DNA of 64,000 nt from Candidatus Leptovillus gracilis (GTDB lineage: Bacteria > Chloroflexota > Anaerolineae > Promineifilales > Promineifilaceae): contig JADJXA010000003.1 in NCBI GenBank assembly GCA_016716065.1, positions 840,534 to 904,533 on the forward strand, read 5' to 3'. The position numbers were made by a program, and so were the translations under genes. Below are positions 8,601-15,824 of this stretch, piece after piece. The number at the start of each line of letters is the position of its first letter. Positions within the stretch are counted from its first letter, which is position 1. The notes below the pieces were generated by a model. The model was not told the origin of the DNA and did no database searches. It saw nothing but the letters and a program-made list of their open reading frames with translations.

Positions 8601-9615
8601 TGCTGGTAGAGGTTGCAGTGACACGCAGCAGATCGCTGGGGTCAGTAATATAGACGCCTCGTGGTAATGTATTGTTGGACAGGAATGCTTGTACCTGTGT
8701 CAAGTTTGGTAACCTGCCGACTTCATCGTCTCTCGCGAGCAGCAGCCCAGACACCCCAGTGTCAAACGCATTGTTGGTGATTGTTGGAAAGACCGCGGGC
8801 GCATTCCGCCAGGCAATGTCATCATCAAATCCAGTTACGTAGATGCCTGCATTAGCAACAGATGATCCTGGGCTGTTGACAAACTGATTGCCAGTGACCA
8901 ACATGTCGATTTCCGCAGGAGGAATGTTCCACCCTGGGCCATTCGTTGTGCTGAACGATCCTCGTAGTTCGTTATCCGCTATGCGGAATTTCTTTATCTT
9001 GGAAACAAAGTCCTCCAAGTTGACTGTCGAAGGTACGTTCTCGTCATTGATGTAGACAGCACCGTACATCGGGAGGCTACCTAAAGCGCCTACAACAGAG
9101 TGTTCCAAGGTGAAATTGTCTTCCACAATCTCAATGGCCTTGTTGACCAATGGTTGATGGGTACTTCCAACACCAAGCAGTTTCAGTCCGCGAATCGTTA
9201 CATTTGGTGCTGTGACATGGAAGTTTGTACCCCAGTTGGACTGAATTGAGGAAGTAACGGTCGCTGCGACATCTTCGACATTGGTAATGGGAACCCCATC
9301 AGCGTCCACTCCAATAATGGAAACAGACTTGTTTATGAGCATACCCAGTGGGTTATTGCCGGAATTTGTGTTATCTCCAGGGTTGTAATTTGCACTTTCC
9401 GTGTAAGTCCCGGGATAGACAATTATGGTATCGCCAGCCGCTGCCTTGTCGATTGCCGCTTGAATCGTGGCGCAGGCGGTACTTGTCGTTGAACAGTCAT
9501 TGCCGTCGTTGCCACCGGGCGCGACGTAATAGTTGATGGGATCGGCCTGCACGGCCGACGTGAGCAGAACCAAAAGCAGCGTCAGCAAAGTGACGATGGT
9601 TAGCTTCGATTTCAT
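5671..9615 (-). CDS. Secreted parallel beta-helix protein with cohesin-like domain and C-terminal dockerin
   Basis: 1314 residues from ATG 9615, chosen because AGGAG sits seven bases upstream; an earlier in-frame ATG at 9651 lacks this. Signal peptide KLTIVTLLTLLLVLLTSAVQA. Residues about 25-70 carry a DUF1565-type start (YYVAPGGNDGNDCS, ATIQAAIDKAAAGDTI, YPGTY), followed by ~900 residues of right-handed beta-helix repeats as in pectate-lyase-like surface proteins. Residues about 1010-1165 are cohesin-like (DAANLYGISFRFSYDDDLL). The C-terminus has two dockerin calcium loops, GDATNDNVITITDASCIGG and GDVNGDGVVNILDLTLMGGN. A dockerin docks onto cohesins, three of which are encoded immediately downstream. 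The ligand or substrate of the beta-helix is unknown. Both modules are well supported. Confidence 0.85.
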   Translation of the reverse strand: MKSKLTIVTLLTLLLVLLTSAVQADPINYYVAPGGNDGNDCSTTSTACATIQAAIDKAAAGDTIIVYPGTYTESANYNPGDNTNSGNNPLGMLINKSVSIIGVDADGVPITNVEDVAATVTSSIQSNWGTNFHVTAPNVTIRGLKLLGVGSTHQPLVNKAIEIVEDNFTLEHSVVGALGSLPMYGAVYINDENVPSTVNLEDFVSKIKKFRIADNELRGSFSTTNGPGWNIPPAEIDMLVTGNQFVNSPGSSVANAGIYVTGFDDDIAWRNAPAVFPTITNNAFDTGVSGLLLARDDEVGRLPNLTQVQAFLSNNTLPRGVYITDPSDLLRVTATSTSNAVTVYLSIQAAVDAATAGDKVNAVAGTYVEQVEIAKNLTLVGVGPNTIIQSPNTLPLFFVTGTNNNYPIVYVHDTDAVTIKNLVVDGAGKGNANYRFQGIGYHNAGGTVDVVEIQGVRDTPLSGSQHGVALYAFNEDATARTLTVTDCVITDFQKTGMALSGAGLTVNVDDCTVIGAGPTNVTAQNGIQIASDATGSVIDSDVTGIAYTGSGWVATGMLFYHGASVAVTGGSVSNSQASIIFQETPGTVSGTTVTSAAVDYAEGISVRDYGARAMGEGVLKVVPASPFENGPTREGYIVDGVSTVVAVEDVTLSGVDQPDSYAVAAWSLGDDVTVSVTDSSIQDWDIALLAYRSSGAVSLSANHNCISDNGLGFYSNATVNQDAENNWWGHQSGPYNLTQNPSGTGDEVTDFVDFQPWISDSCGSTTTTGNWQNTTTLAYDDLLGSLDAANPGEEIVFVGTGPVGGGAVVNRPGVTINLNGGTVGAGSPAFTIVAADVTVQGGVLDGNGDTSPAVLVRAGGNNFTLKDVEVREWANGVEVEANVTSFKLFDNWIHSNSGAGLLVNSGVTLGGVVSIQGNLFKANGGNGIQHDGNGSLPATYNSWGDVAGPAGANGDGVSANVTVLPWTFAEVYMDVDPTTAGDQYQRDVNENDTFTVNLMVDAANLYGISFRFSYDDDLLTEPPLNFSFVSPWDTAYCQEYDDLLDNEIGYQCALTGATEWQGGAVATVSFTANGPGLTANGPWSALFDISHLEADTSAGALNGAKVFVNNAGFNAPSTTDRNITDTNDGQIDITGLANFTGFVDLQGRANDSGTVVEVFNVANKTASVLLAQGTSDAGGGYTTAYEGLNQLFIGSTYYFQINRPLYLPTTILVSLDSINNPVPEEWANSAGASLRPFTSLNTVVLLGGDATNDNVITITDASCIGGQYGGAPDVCGVDGIGDVNGDGVVNILDLTLMGGNFEKNSSPWTPTPTP

Positions 9616-10521
9616 TGTATTTTCTCCTGAAAATAGAAACAGGGGCGACAAAACGCCCTGGTAAATGGTTGATATTCCTGGTTAAACAACTTCGGAAACC
9701 TGGTTTGTGTGGAAATTTGTTGGCTAATGTTTTCCTCCCTTTCTGGCGACCTATGCATACTTCAGGCGCTGGTGATAAACGGCCGTTTAAGGCCAACCTA
9801 TCAGGCAATTCCTTTTTGCTAGATTTTTTACTGGCACACGAAAGTATAAATGGCTGGCCCTCCTTTTATCGAATCTGCCATCCGCATATGGATCGCAAAT
9901 TTCCCCAACAGAAACTCTTCTCATGTGGAGCACTTTTTGTAGTTTGTATAAACGCTCACAAACTACCGCTGCATATTAGAAAGGAAATCGGTTTAAGGTT
10001 TTTGGCAATTCACCGCAACAACTGGATTTACTACCAACATTAGTGGGAGATTAACAAAGCGATCTTACAAAAACTGTTACACTTGTGAAAAAAACCGCAC
10101 AGAAAAAGAGAAACTTATACTTTGGCAATAGTACATTCGGATGCTGCAAGCACCAGGGAATGATTTCTCTGGCTAAAACAGGAAATATGCTTCAGCATAC
10201 TCTGGCAGCGACGTTCCGATAGTCTGCTTGAGCAGACTTTTTATCGCAGTCACCGAATTCATTCTGGGCGATTGGGGAAATCGCCCGACAACCTCAGGAA
10301 AAGACTTTTCTGGAGTTATATTGAGTCCCCTGAAAAAAGTAACGCAGAGGCGCAGAGACACAGAGTTACCAGAGAAGACATCCTTCTCCGCCGCCGCGTC
10401 TCTGCGTTTTTGGGGGAAACTCAGTATTCAGTTTTCAGCTCGCGTTTTCCAGCAACGCCGACTGAAAACTGATCACTGACTACTGACCACTGACTACTGA
10501 CCACTGACTTAGGCTGCCAAC
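9616..10521. other. Gene-free spacer between two minus-strand surface-protein genes, with repeats
   Basis: About 900 bases without a convincing gene. The left half is AT-richer than its surroundings and presumably holds the promoter of the beta-helix gene; I could not fix its elements. Around 10338-10410 there is an imperfect inverted repeat of the AACGCAGAG(G/A)CGCAGAGAC type. 10455-10510 is a short tandem repeat built on TGACTACTGACCAC. The spacer ends at the stop of the BNR-repeat gene. Confidence 0.6.
10455..10510. repeat. 14-bp tandem repeat in a spacer
   Basis: The unit TGACTACTGACCAC is repeated about two and a half times, preceded by related TGAAAACTGATCAC text. It resembles other low-complexity spacer text in this window (about 23590-23650, 24560-24600, 31050-31090, 47265-47305). 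Confidence 0.7.
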
Positions 10522-13500
10522 CTACTTATGAACGATGGGCAGGGCGAGTCGGTAGGGGGCCAGCGCCCCGTCCAGGATGGTGAGGGAAACGTCGTCCACG
10601 TAAAGGGCAGAACGGCCGTTTACCCCATCATTCAACACCCCAAAATGAAGCAGCAGCGGCTGACCGGCGTACTCCGGCGATAGGTTCACTGTGTAGCGCT
10701 GCCACGCCTGCTCGTTGCTCAGGCCCCAATGCAATATTTGCAGCACATCGGCCGTCACCGGGTCAATTAGCAAGACGTATTGGGCGTCGCCCGCGGCCGT
10801 CTGCTCCGGTTCCAGCCAGCGGCTCTGCGGCCGCAGGTCGGGCTGCGCCGCCAGCGTCGCCTCGCCGGAAGCCGGGTAGAAGTTAAAAGTCAGCGTCGCC
10901 TGGAGCGTGCCCGGCGGCAGGGTGAAGCTCTGCCGGGCGGAGGAGTAGCCGTTGCGATTGCTGCTGTTGTCCAGGCCGAGGTGGAGCGCGGAACGGCCGT
11001 TATACACCACCTGCCCGCTGTACTGCCCTGTGATCGGCGTGACCGGCAGCGTCCAGCCGCCCGTCGCCTCAAAGCCGCCGTTGATGATCAGATTGTGGAA
11101 CAGCGTGCGGTAGCGCCAGACCCCGGCGCTGCTGGAGATATACACGCTCCCGGCGCTGTCTACCTGCACCCGGCCTAATGCCGGCGCGTCCGGCGGCGCG
11201 CCGACCAGCGCCCAACTCAGGCCGCCGTCGCGGGAGCGGTATAACGCCCGGTCGGTGAGGGCGTAAGCCGTCTGGTCGGCGGCGAAGTTGGACGAAAAGG
11301 CGACATCTTGCAGCATCTCATTGTCGGCGATGCCCGCCATCACCGGCGTCCAAGCGACCCCGCCGTTACCGGAGCGGAAAATCGCTTGATGGAAGGTGTA
11401 AACGGGGATCATCTCGCTCCAGGTGGTGACGGCCAACAGGGTTCCGTCGGCGCTGAAGTTGGGCGAGACGGCCAGTGCGCCGACAGTCCGATTGCCCACC
11501 AGCCCGCTCGTCGCCTGGGTCCAATGCCCCCCGTTGTCATTGCTAAACCAGAACCCATTGCTGCTGCCGACCAGCAAACGGCCGTCGCCCGGATACCCCG
11601 GCGACAGAGCGATTTGCTGCGCCGCCCCCTGCGCAGACGGGTTCCAACTGCCCATCTGTGACCAGTTGTCCCCCTGATCGGTTGAGTAGCGCAGGTAGCC
11701 CCCGGCGGCGGTGAAGACCACGCCATCATCGGCGTAGGCAGGCGAGATGGCCAGGTGTTTGATGTAGTCGGTATTGTGGACGCCCACCCAATTTTCGCCG
11801 CCATCCTGGGTGCGGCTGATGGATGCGCCGATGCCCTGGCCGCTGGCGGTGGCGGCGAAAATGGTCTGGTCGTCGGCGTAGGCGGGCGAGATAGCCAGGG
11901 CGACAGTGCTGTAATAGCCGCCGCCCCACTGCGAGCCGAGAACTTGCCAGTTTTCGCCCCGGTCCAGGCTGCTAAAGATGCCGTGATTTTGCGTCCCGGC
12001 CAGCAGCAGCGATTCGTCGGGGGCCAGGGCCAGGGTGGTGGCCGACATCACCGCCAATCCCTGGCTGGCCTCCTTTATCACGCCATTTGCCAGGTCGGCG
12101 GTGAGCAGGCGGTAGACGCCCTGCGGTGTGCCGACCAGCAAGACAGGATGCGCCGGCCACTGCGGCGAGATTGCCAGACGGGAGATGGTCAGACCGGCGT
12201 ATTCGGGAACGGCCGTCCAATCCAACCCCCCATTGTCTGACCAGTAGAGGCCAATGTCCGTCCCGGCGAAGAGGGTCTGGTCGTTGGCGTAATCGGGCGA
12301 GACGGCCAGGCTGAGGACGTAATCCGCTTCGCCCACCGGATGGCTGATCCAGGTCGCGCCGCCATCCTGGAAGATGTGCAAAAAGTCGCTGCCGCCCCAG
12401 AAGGTCTGGTCGTTGGCGTAGTCGGGCGAGATTGCCAGGTTGGAGATGTATTCGGCGTGGACCTGCGTCCAGGTGTCGCCGCCATCGCCGGAACGCCAGA
12501 TGCCATTGAGGCTGCTGATGATGATCGTCTGGTCGTTGGCATAGTCGGGCGAGTAAATCACGGCGGCGATCCATTCATTTAGCAGCCCTTCCCCGGCTGC
12601 GGGCGATTGGCTGCCTGGTGACCATATTTCCGGGGCGGTCCAGGTGTGCCCGCCGTCCTGGCTCAGGTAGAGTACACCGCTGCCGTAGCCGGCGATGGCC
12701 GCCATGTGGCCGCTGGTCGGGAAATCGGGGGCGACGGCCACCCCCGTGACAAAACCGATTTCGGCTGGATGGTTAATGGGCCGCCGCGTCCAGCTTTGCC
12801 CGGCGTCAGCGCTGTGGAAAAGGCCGCCCCAGGTGGCCGCGAAGAGGGTCTGATCGCTGGCGAAACCGGGCGAGAAGGCGTAGGCGAAGACGGCCGAACT
12901 GTAATCGTAGGCGGCCATGCCGCCGGAGGATTCCACCCAGGTCTGGCCATAATCGGCCGATTTGCGCACGCCCAGGCCGGAGGCGCCACCCTGGAAGCTG
13001 GTCAGCCGCTCCCCGGCGAAGGCCAGGCCGTCGTTGGCGAAGCCCGGCGAGACGGCCAGGACGTTGACCTGGCCGCCGCGCGGCCCGCTGCTCTGCCAGC
13101 TTCCCGGCTCCGGCGGGCTGCCCTGCGGTACATGGCGGGTTCGCAGGCCGCCGCTGGTGGCGGCGTAGAGGTCGAGGGAATTGGCCGGTTGGCTGGTGAA
13201 CTGATAAACGGCCGTTCCCTCCGCCAACCCATCCAATGCTTCCCAGGTCGTTCCGCCATCGGTGGAGCGGTAAACAACTGTCCCCCCATCGGCCCCATAC
13301 TGTCCTCCGGCCAAAACCGAGCCGTCTAGGGCAAAAGCCAGGGCGCTGATGGTTAGCGGTTGACCGTCCTGCTCTGGCGGGATGGCCCCAGCAAGCGCCT
13401 GCCAGTTGGCCCCACCATCGCTGCTGCGGTAGAGGCTGGTAGGCGCGCCCGCTTCGGGGCGGGCGGCGGCGTAGAGGGTGCGGCTGGCCCCATAGACTGG

Positions 13501-13872
13501 CGAGATGGCCAACGCCGTCACCTGCGGCACGGATAAGCTTTGGCTCCAGGCGAGGCCGCCGTTGACAGAACGCTGCACGCCCGCGCCGCCCGTCCCGGCG
13601 AAGAGGGTCTGGTCCAGGGCGTAGTTGGGCGAGACGACCAGGGCGCTGACGTTGAGGCCGGGGGCGACCAGGGTCCAGCTATCGCCGCCGTTGGTGCTGC
13701 GGTAGAGGCCAACGGCCGTTGTCGCTCCCTGCGCCGCCGCCCAGACGGTCCGGTCTACGGCGAAGTTGGGGGAGATGGGCCAGGGCGGTGTAGGCGTGGG
13801 GGGCGGGGGAAACGGCCGTCCAATGCTGGCCGTCGTCGGTCGAACGGTAAAGCCCTCCCTCGACGAAACCAT
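10522..13872 (-). CDS. BNR/sortilin-like repeat protein, C-terminal portion (frameshifted from 13679-15265)
   Basis: This frame continues the protein begun at 15265; real homology starts near 13790, just after the frameshift. It consists of many ~45-55-residue repeats of the form ALAISPxYAxDxTLFA...GLYRSxDGGxxW, the signature of BNR/Asp-box and VPS10/sortilin-like beta-propellers in secreted proteins. After the propellers a ~180-residue jelly-roll-like domain follows (NLIINGGFEATGGWTLPVTP at its start and LYVDDVSLTI near its end), probably carbohydrate-binding. The last residues, YRLALPIVHK, match the LPVV-type tail of two other secreted proteins here. The protein is probably extracellular; its ligand is unknown. 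The apparent start at 13872 is not a real start. Confidence 0.75.
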   Translation of the reverse strand: MVSSREGFTVRPTTASIGRPFPPPPTPTPPWPISPNFAVDRTVWAAAQGATTAVGLYRSTNGGDSWTLVAPGLNVSALVVSPNYALDQTLFAGTGGAGVQRSVNGGLAWSQSLSVPQVTALAISPVYGASRTLYAAARPEAGAPTSLYRSSDGGANWQALAGAIPPEQDGQPLTISALAFALDGSVLAGGQYGADGGTVVYRSTDGGTTWEALDGLAEGTAVYQFTSQPANSLDLYAATSGGLRTRHVPQGSPPEPGSWQSSGPRGGQVNVLAVSPGFANDGLAFAGERLTSFQGGASGLGVRKSADYGQTWVESSGGMAAYDYSSAVFAYAFSPGFASDQTLFAATWGGLFHSADAGQSWTRRPINHPAEIGFVTGVAVAPDFPTSGHMAAIAGYGSGVLYLSQDGGHTWTAPEIWSPGSQSPAAGEGLLNEWIAAVIYSPDYANDQTIIISSLNGIWRSGDGGDTWTQVHAEYISNLAISPDYANDQTFWGGSDFLHIFQDGGATWISHPVGEADYVLSLAVSPDYANDQTLFAGTDIGLYWSDNGGLDWTAVPEYAGLTISRLAISPQWPAHPVLLVGTPQGVYRLLTADLANGVIKEASQGLAVMSATTLALAPDESLLLAGTQNHGIFSSLDRGENWQVLGSQWGGGYYSTVALAISPAYADDQTIFAATASGQGIGASISRTQDGGENWVGVHNTDYIKHLAISPAYADDGVVFTAAGGYLRYSTDQGDNWSQMGSWNPSAQGAAQQIALSPGYPGDGRLLVGSSNGFWFSNDNGGHWTQATSGLVGNRTVGALAVSPNFSADGTLLAVTTWSEMIPVYTFHQAIFRSGNGGVAWTPVMAGIADNEMLQDVAFSSNFAADQTAYALTDRALYRSRDGGLSWALVGAPPDAPALGRVQVDSAGSVYISSSAGVWRYRTLFHNLIINGGFEATGGWTLPVTPITGQYSGQVVYNGRSALHLGLDNSSNRNGYSSARQSFTLPPGTLQATLTFNFYPASGEATLAAQPDLRPQSRWLEPEQTAAGDAQYVLLIDPVTADVLQILHWGLSNEQAWQRYTVNLSPEYAGQPLLLHFGVLNDGVNGRSALYVDDVSLTILDGALAPYRLALPIVHK

Positions 13873-15265
13873 GCTGCCCGATCATCCCGGCGGCGGCGAA
13901 AGCCGTGCTGTCGCTGGCGAAGGTCGGCGACAGGGCAAGGGCGTTCAGCCGGGCCAAACGGCCGCTCACCTGCCGCCAGGTTTGCCCGCCGTCGGTCGAG
14001 CGGTGGATCGCCCCGGAATCAGGGATGAGCGCGCCGCTGTCGAAGCGGCCCTGCTCAAAATAGGCGCTTCCGGCGAGGATGAATAGCGAGCCGCTGTATC
14101 CGTAGTGGGGAGCCTGGGCCAGGGCGCGGGTCGCCAGGAGGGGCAGTCCTTTATTCATTTGCATCCAGTCGCCGCCCCGGTAAGCGGAGAGGGCGATGCC
14201 GGCGCGAGTAGCGGCAAAGGCGCGGCCGCTCCAATCCTGGTTGGGGGCCAGGGCGAGCGACTGCACGCCGCCGCCGATCATCCCATCCTGGTAATCGTAG
14301 GCGGGGTCATACCAGCCGGCTGTTTCCCAGGTGTAGCCGCCGTCGAGCGAGCGGTAAGGGCCGGGGTCGGCCGAGCTGGCGACCATGACGACCCGGTCGC
14401 TGGCGAAGGTGGGGGAGAAGGCGATGGAAAAACGGCCGCTGCTCCCCAGGGTGAACGAATCCATCATCGTCCAACTGACGCCGCCGTCTGTAGAGAGGTA
14501 GACTGTGCCGCCCTGAGCAATCGCCAGCACCGTCTGGTCGTTGGCGAAGTCGGGCGAGAGGGCCAGGGCGCGAATATCGCCCTGGATACCCATTGGCGTC
14601 CAGTTAGCCCCGTCGTCAGTTGAACGATAGAGGCCGTCGTTGGCCACCAGGGCGAAGAGCGTCTGGTCGCTGGCGTAGCCGGGCGAAAAAGCCAGGGCAA
14701 TGATGTCCCGTTCGCCCAGCCAGCCGCCTACCAGGGCAAAGTTATCGCCGCCGTCGGTCGAGACGTAGCTGAGATGATTGCTGCCGGTGAGCAGGTAGAG
14801 CGTCTGGTCGTTGGCGAAGTCGGGCGACAGGGCCAGGGCCAGACCGCCGGAAAAGGTGACGGAGCTGATCCAGGTGTCACCGCCATCGAGGGAGCGGCGC
14901 ACCGTATAGCCGCTTTGCGGCGCGCCGGTGAGGGCAATGAGGGTGTTGTCTTCGGCGAAGGCGGGTGAGAGGCGCAGGTCTAGCGTGGTCCAGTCGCCGG
15001 AACCGGTGGGGGACCAATGAAAGCTGTCGTCCAGGCTGCGGTAGATGCCGCGCCCCTGGACGGCGGCGAACATTGGGCTGTCCCACTGGTGGTCTGGCGT
15101 GATGACAACATGGCTGATGCTGCCGCCGGTTGGGCCGGGCAGGCTGCCCCAGGCAGCGGGTGGATCGGCGGCGACGGTTTGGGCGGGCAAGGATGATGGG
15201 TAGAAGCTGATAAGCAGGCTGAAGCTGAACAGGAAACCGAGCAGGAGAACAGGTCTGATTCGCAT
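13679..15265 (-). CDS. BNR/sortilin-like repeat protein, N-terminal portion (frame lost near 13777)
   Basis: Start ATG 15265 with signal peptide VLLLGFLFSFSLLISFYPSS. About ten BNR-type repeats follow, each with a SPxxAxDxT strand and an RSxDGGxxW Asp-box. Good repeat sequence stops at HAYTALAH; beyond it the frame reads Arg-rich nonsense, while the neighbouring frame (10522-13872) resumes with PISPNFAVDRTVWAAAQ. Comparing with the other copies of ALAISP, one extra C in GGCCCATC (bases 13777-13779 on the plus strand) restores a single protein of about 1580 residues. This is either a genuine frameshift or a base-call error in a short homopolymer. The gene diverges from the SdrD-type surface-protein unit. 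Confidence 0.75.
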   Translation of the reverse strand: MRIRPVLLLGFLFSFSLLISFYPSSLPAQTVAADPPAAWGSLPGPTGGSISHVVITPDHQWDSPMFAAVQGRGIYRSLDDSFHWSPTGSGDWTTLDLRLSPAFAEDNTLIALTGAPQSGYTVRRSLDGGDTWISSVTFSGGLALALSPDFANDQTLYLLTGSNHLSYVSTDGGDNFALVGGWLGERDIIALAFSPGYASDQTLFALVANDGLYRSTDDGANWTPMGIQGDIRALALSPDFANDQTVLAIAQGGTVYLSTDGGVSWTMMDSFTLGSSGRFSIAFSPTFASDRVVMVASSADPGPYRSLDGGYTWETAGWYDPAYDYQDGMIGGGVQSLALAPNQDWSGRAFAATRAGIALSAYRGGDWMQMNKGLPLLATRALAQAPHYGYSGSLFILAGSAYFEQGRFDSGALIPDSGAIHRSTDGGQTWRQVSGRLARLNALALSPTFASDSTAFAAAGMIGQHGFVEGGLYRSTDDGQHWTAVSPAPHAYTALAHLPQLRRRPDRLGGGAGSDNGRWPLPQHQRRR

Positions 15266-15482
15266 GGGAAATCCTCTCTATTATGGGAAAGAGGAGGTGG
15301 CGTGCCCCAGTTTCGACTCGTACCGGCCGAACTACCCCAGAAGCGCCACGGCGAAAACGGCCGTTTTGCACATTGCTTGCATGATAACATAGGCGGCGGG
15401 GGGAATAGGCGCGGATTTTATGCCTTCTTCACGTCGGCAGCGGAACCGCTAACGTGCCGCGCATCCATTGGTCGAGCGATTG

Positions 15483-15511
15483 TTTACATGGTAACGGCCG
15501 TCTGTTATAAT
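15483..15511 (+). promoter_or_regulatory. Sigma-70-type promoter for the surface-protein unit
   Basis: TTTACA (15483-15488), a 17-base spacer and a perfect TATAAT (15506-15511) face the plus-strand genes at 15624 and 15821. The spacer contains ACGGCCGT, the palindrome iterated throughout the window. Bases 15266-15482 between this promoter and the divergent BNR gene show no gene. Confidence 0.65.
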
Positions 15512-15623
15512 GGTTATGTTCATTAGCCCCTAACACAGCATAAAACCATATTGCCAGACCTTCGCATTCCAGGATTTTAGCGCCCACTACAATCCTAATG
15601 AATGACGGCATTGGTTACAGGAG

Positions 15624-15824
15624 GTGATGTTATCGTTTAATGCGCGACGTCAGGAAGTTTCATTGGTTTTTGGGCAACCTCAGACCATTATCCAACCAGG
15701 GGAACACTCGCTGCCACACTGCTCATCAGGCGCCATACAGCTGACTGTCAGCGCGGGGGAGACCACGGTGACTGATCCAACACCCAGCTACGAACAACTC
15801 CAACCTATAGGAGATGAGACATGA
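15624..15824 (+). CDS. Small hypothetical protein coupled to the SdrD-type surface protein
   Basis: A 66-codon frame whose TGA overlaps the ATG of the next gene (ATGA at 15821-15824), typical of translational coupling. AGGAGGTGAT at 15619-15628, a full match to the anti-Shine-Dalgarno, lies right at its beginning, but too close to the GTG 15624/ATG 15627 pair for normal spacing, so the true start is unclear. The product (LVFGQPQTIIQPGEHSLPHC, then GAIQLTVSAGETTVTD) has no membrane span and no family I recognise. It may be a leader peptide or a real small protein. Confidence 0.4.
   Translation: MMLSFNARRQEVSLVFGQPQTIIQPGEHSLPHCSSGAIQLTVSAGETTVTDPTPSYEQLQPIGDET

Noticed and set aside
9615..10043. 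Open frame of 142 codons on the plus strand opposite the start of the beta-helix gene
   Set aside because: No ribosome site, no recognisable domain, and composition unlike real genes here; it begins inside the 5' end of a well-supported minus-strand gene.
10455..10510. Possible CRISPR array
   Set aside because: The repeat unit is 14 bp with no unique spacers between copies, and no cas genes are present.
11700..14850. Recurrent DNA text such as GTCTGGTCGTTGGCG taken as a mobile repeat
   Set aside because: It is the codon-level image of the repeated protein motif (YAxDQT) in the BNR protein.
10780..15000. Many long open frames on the plus strand across the BNR-repeat gene
   Set aside because: GC-rich shadows of the repeats; Gly/Arg/Val-rich translations without motifs, while the minus strand shows clear BNR repeats.
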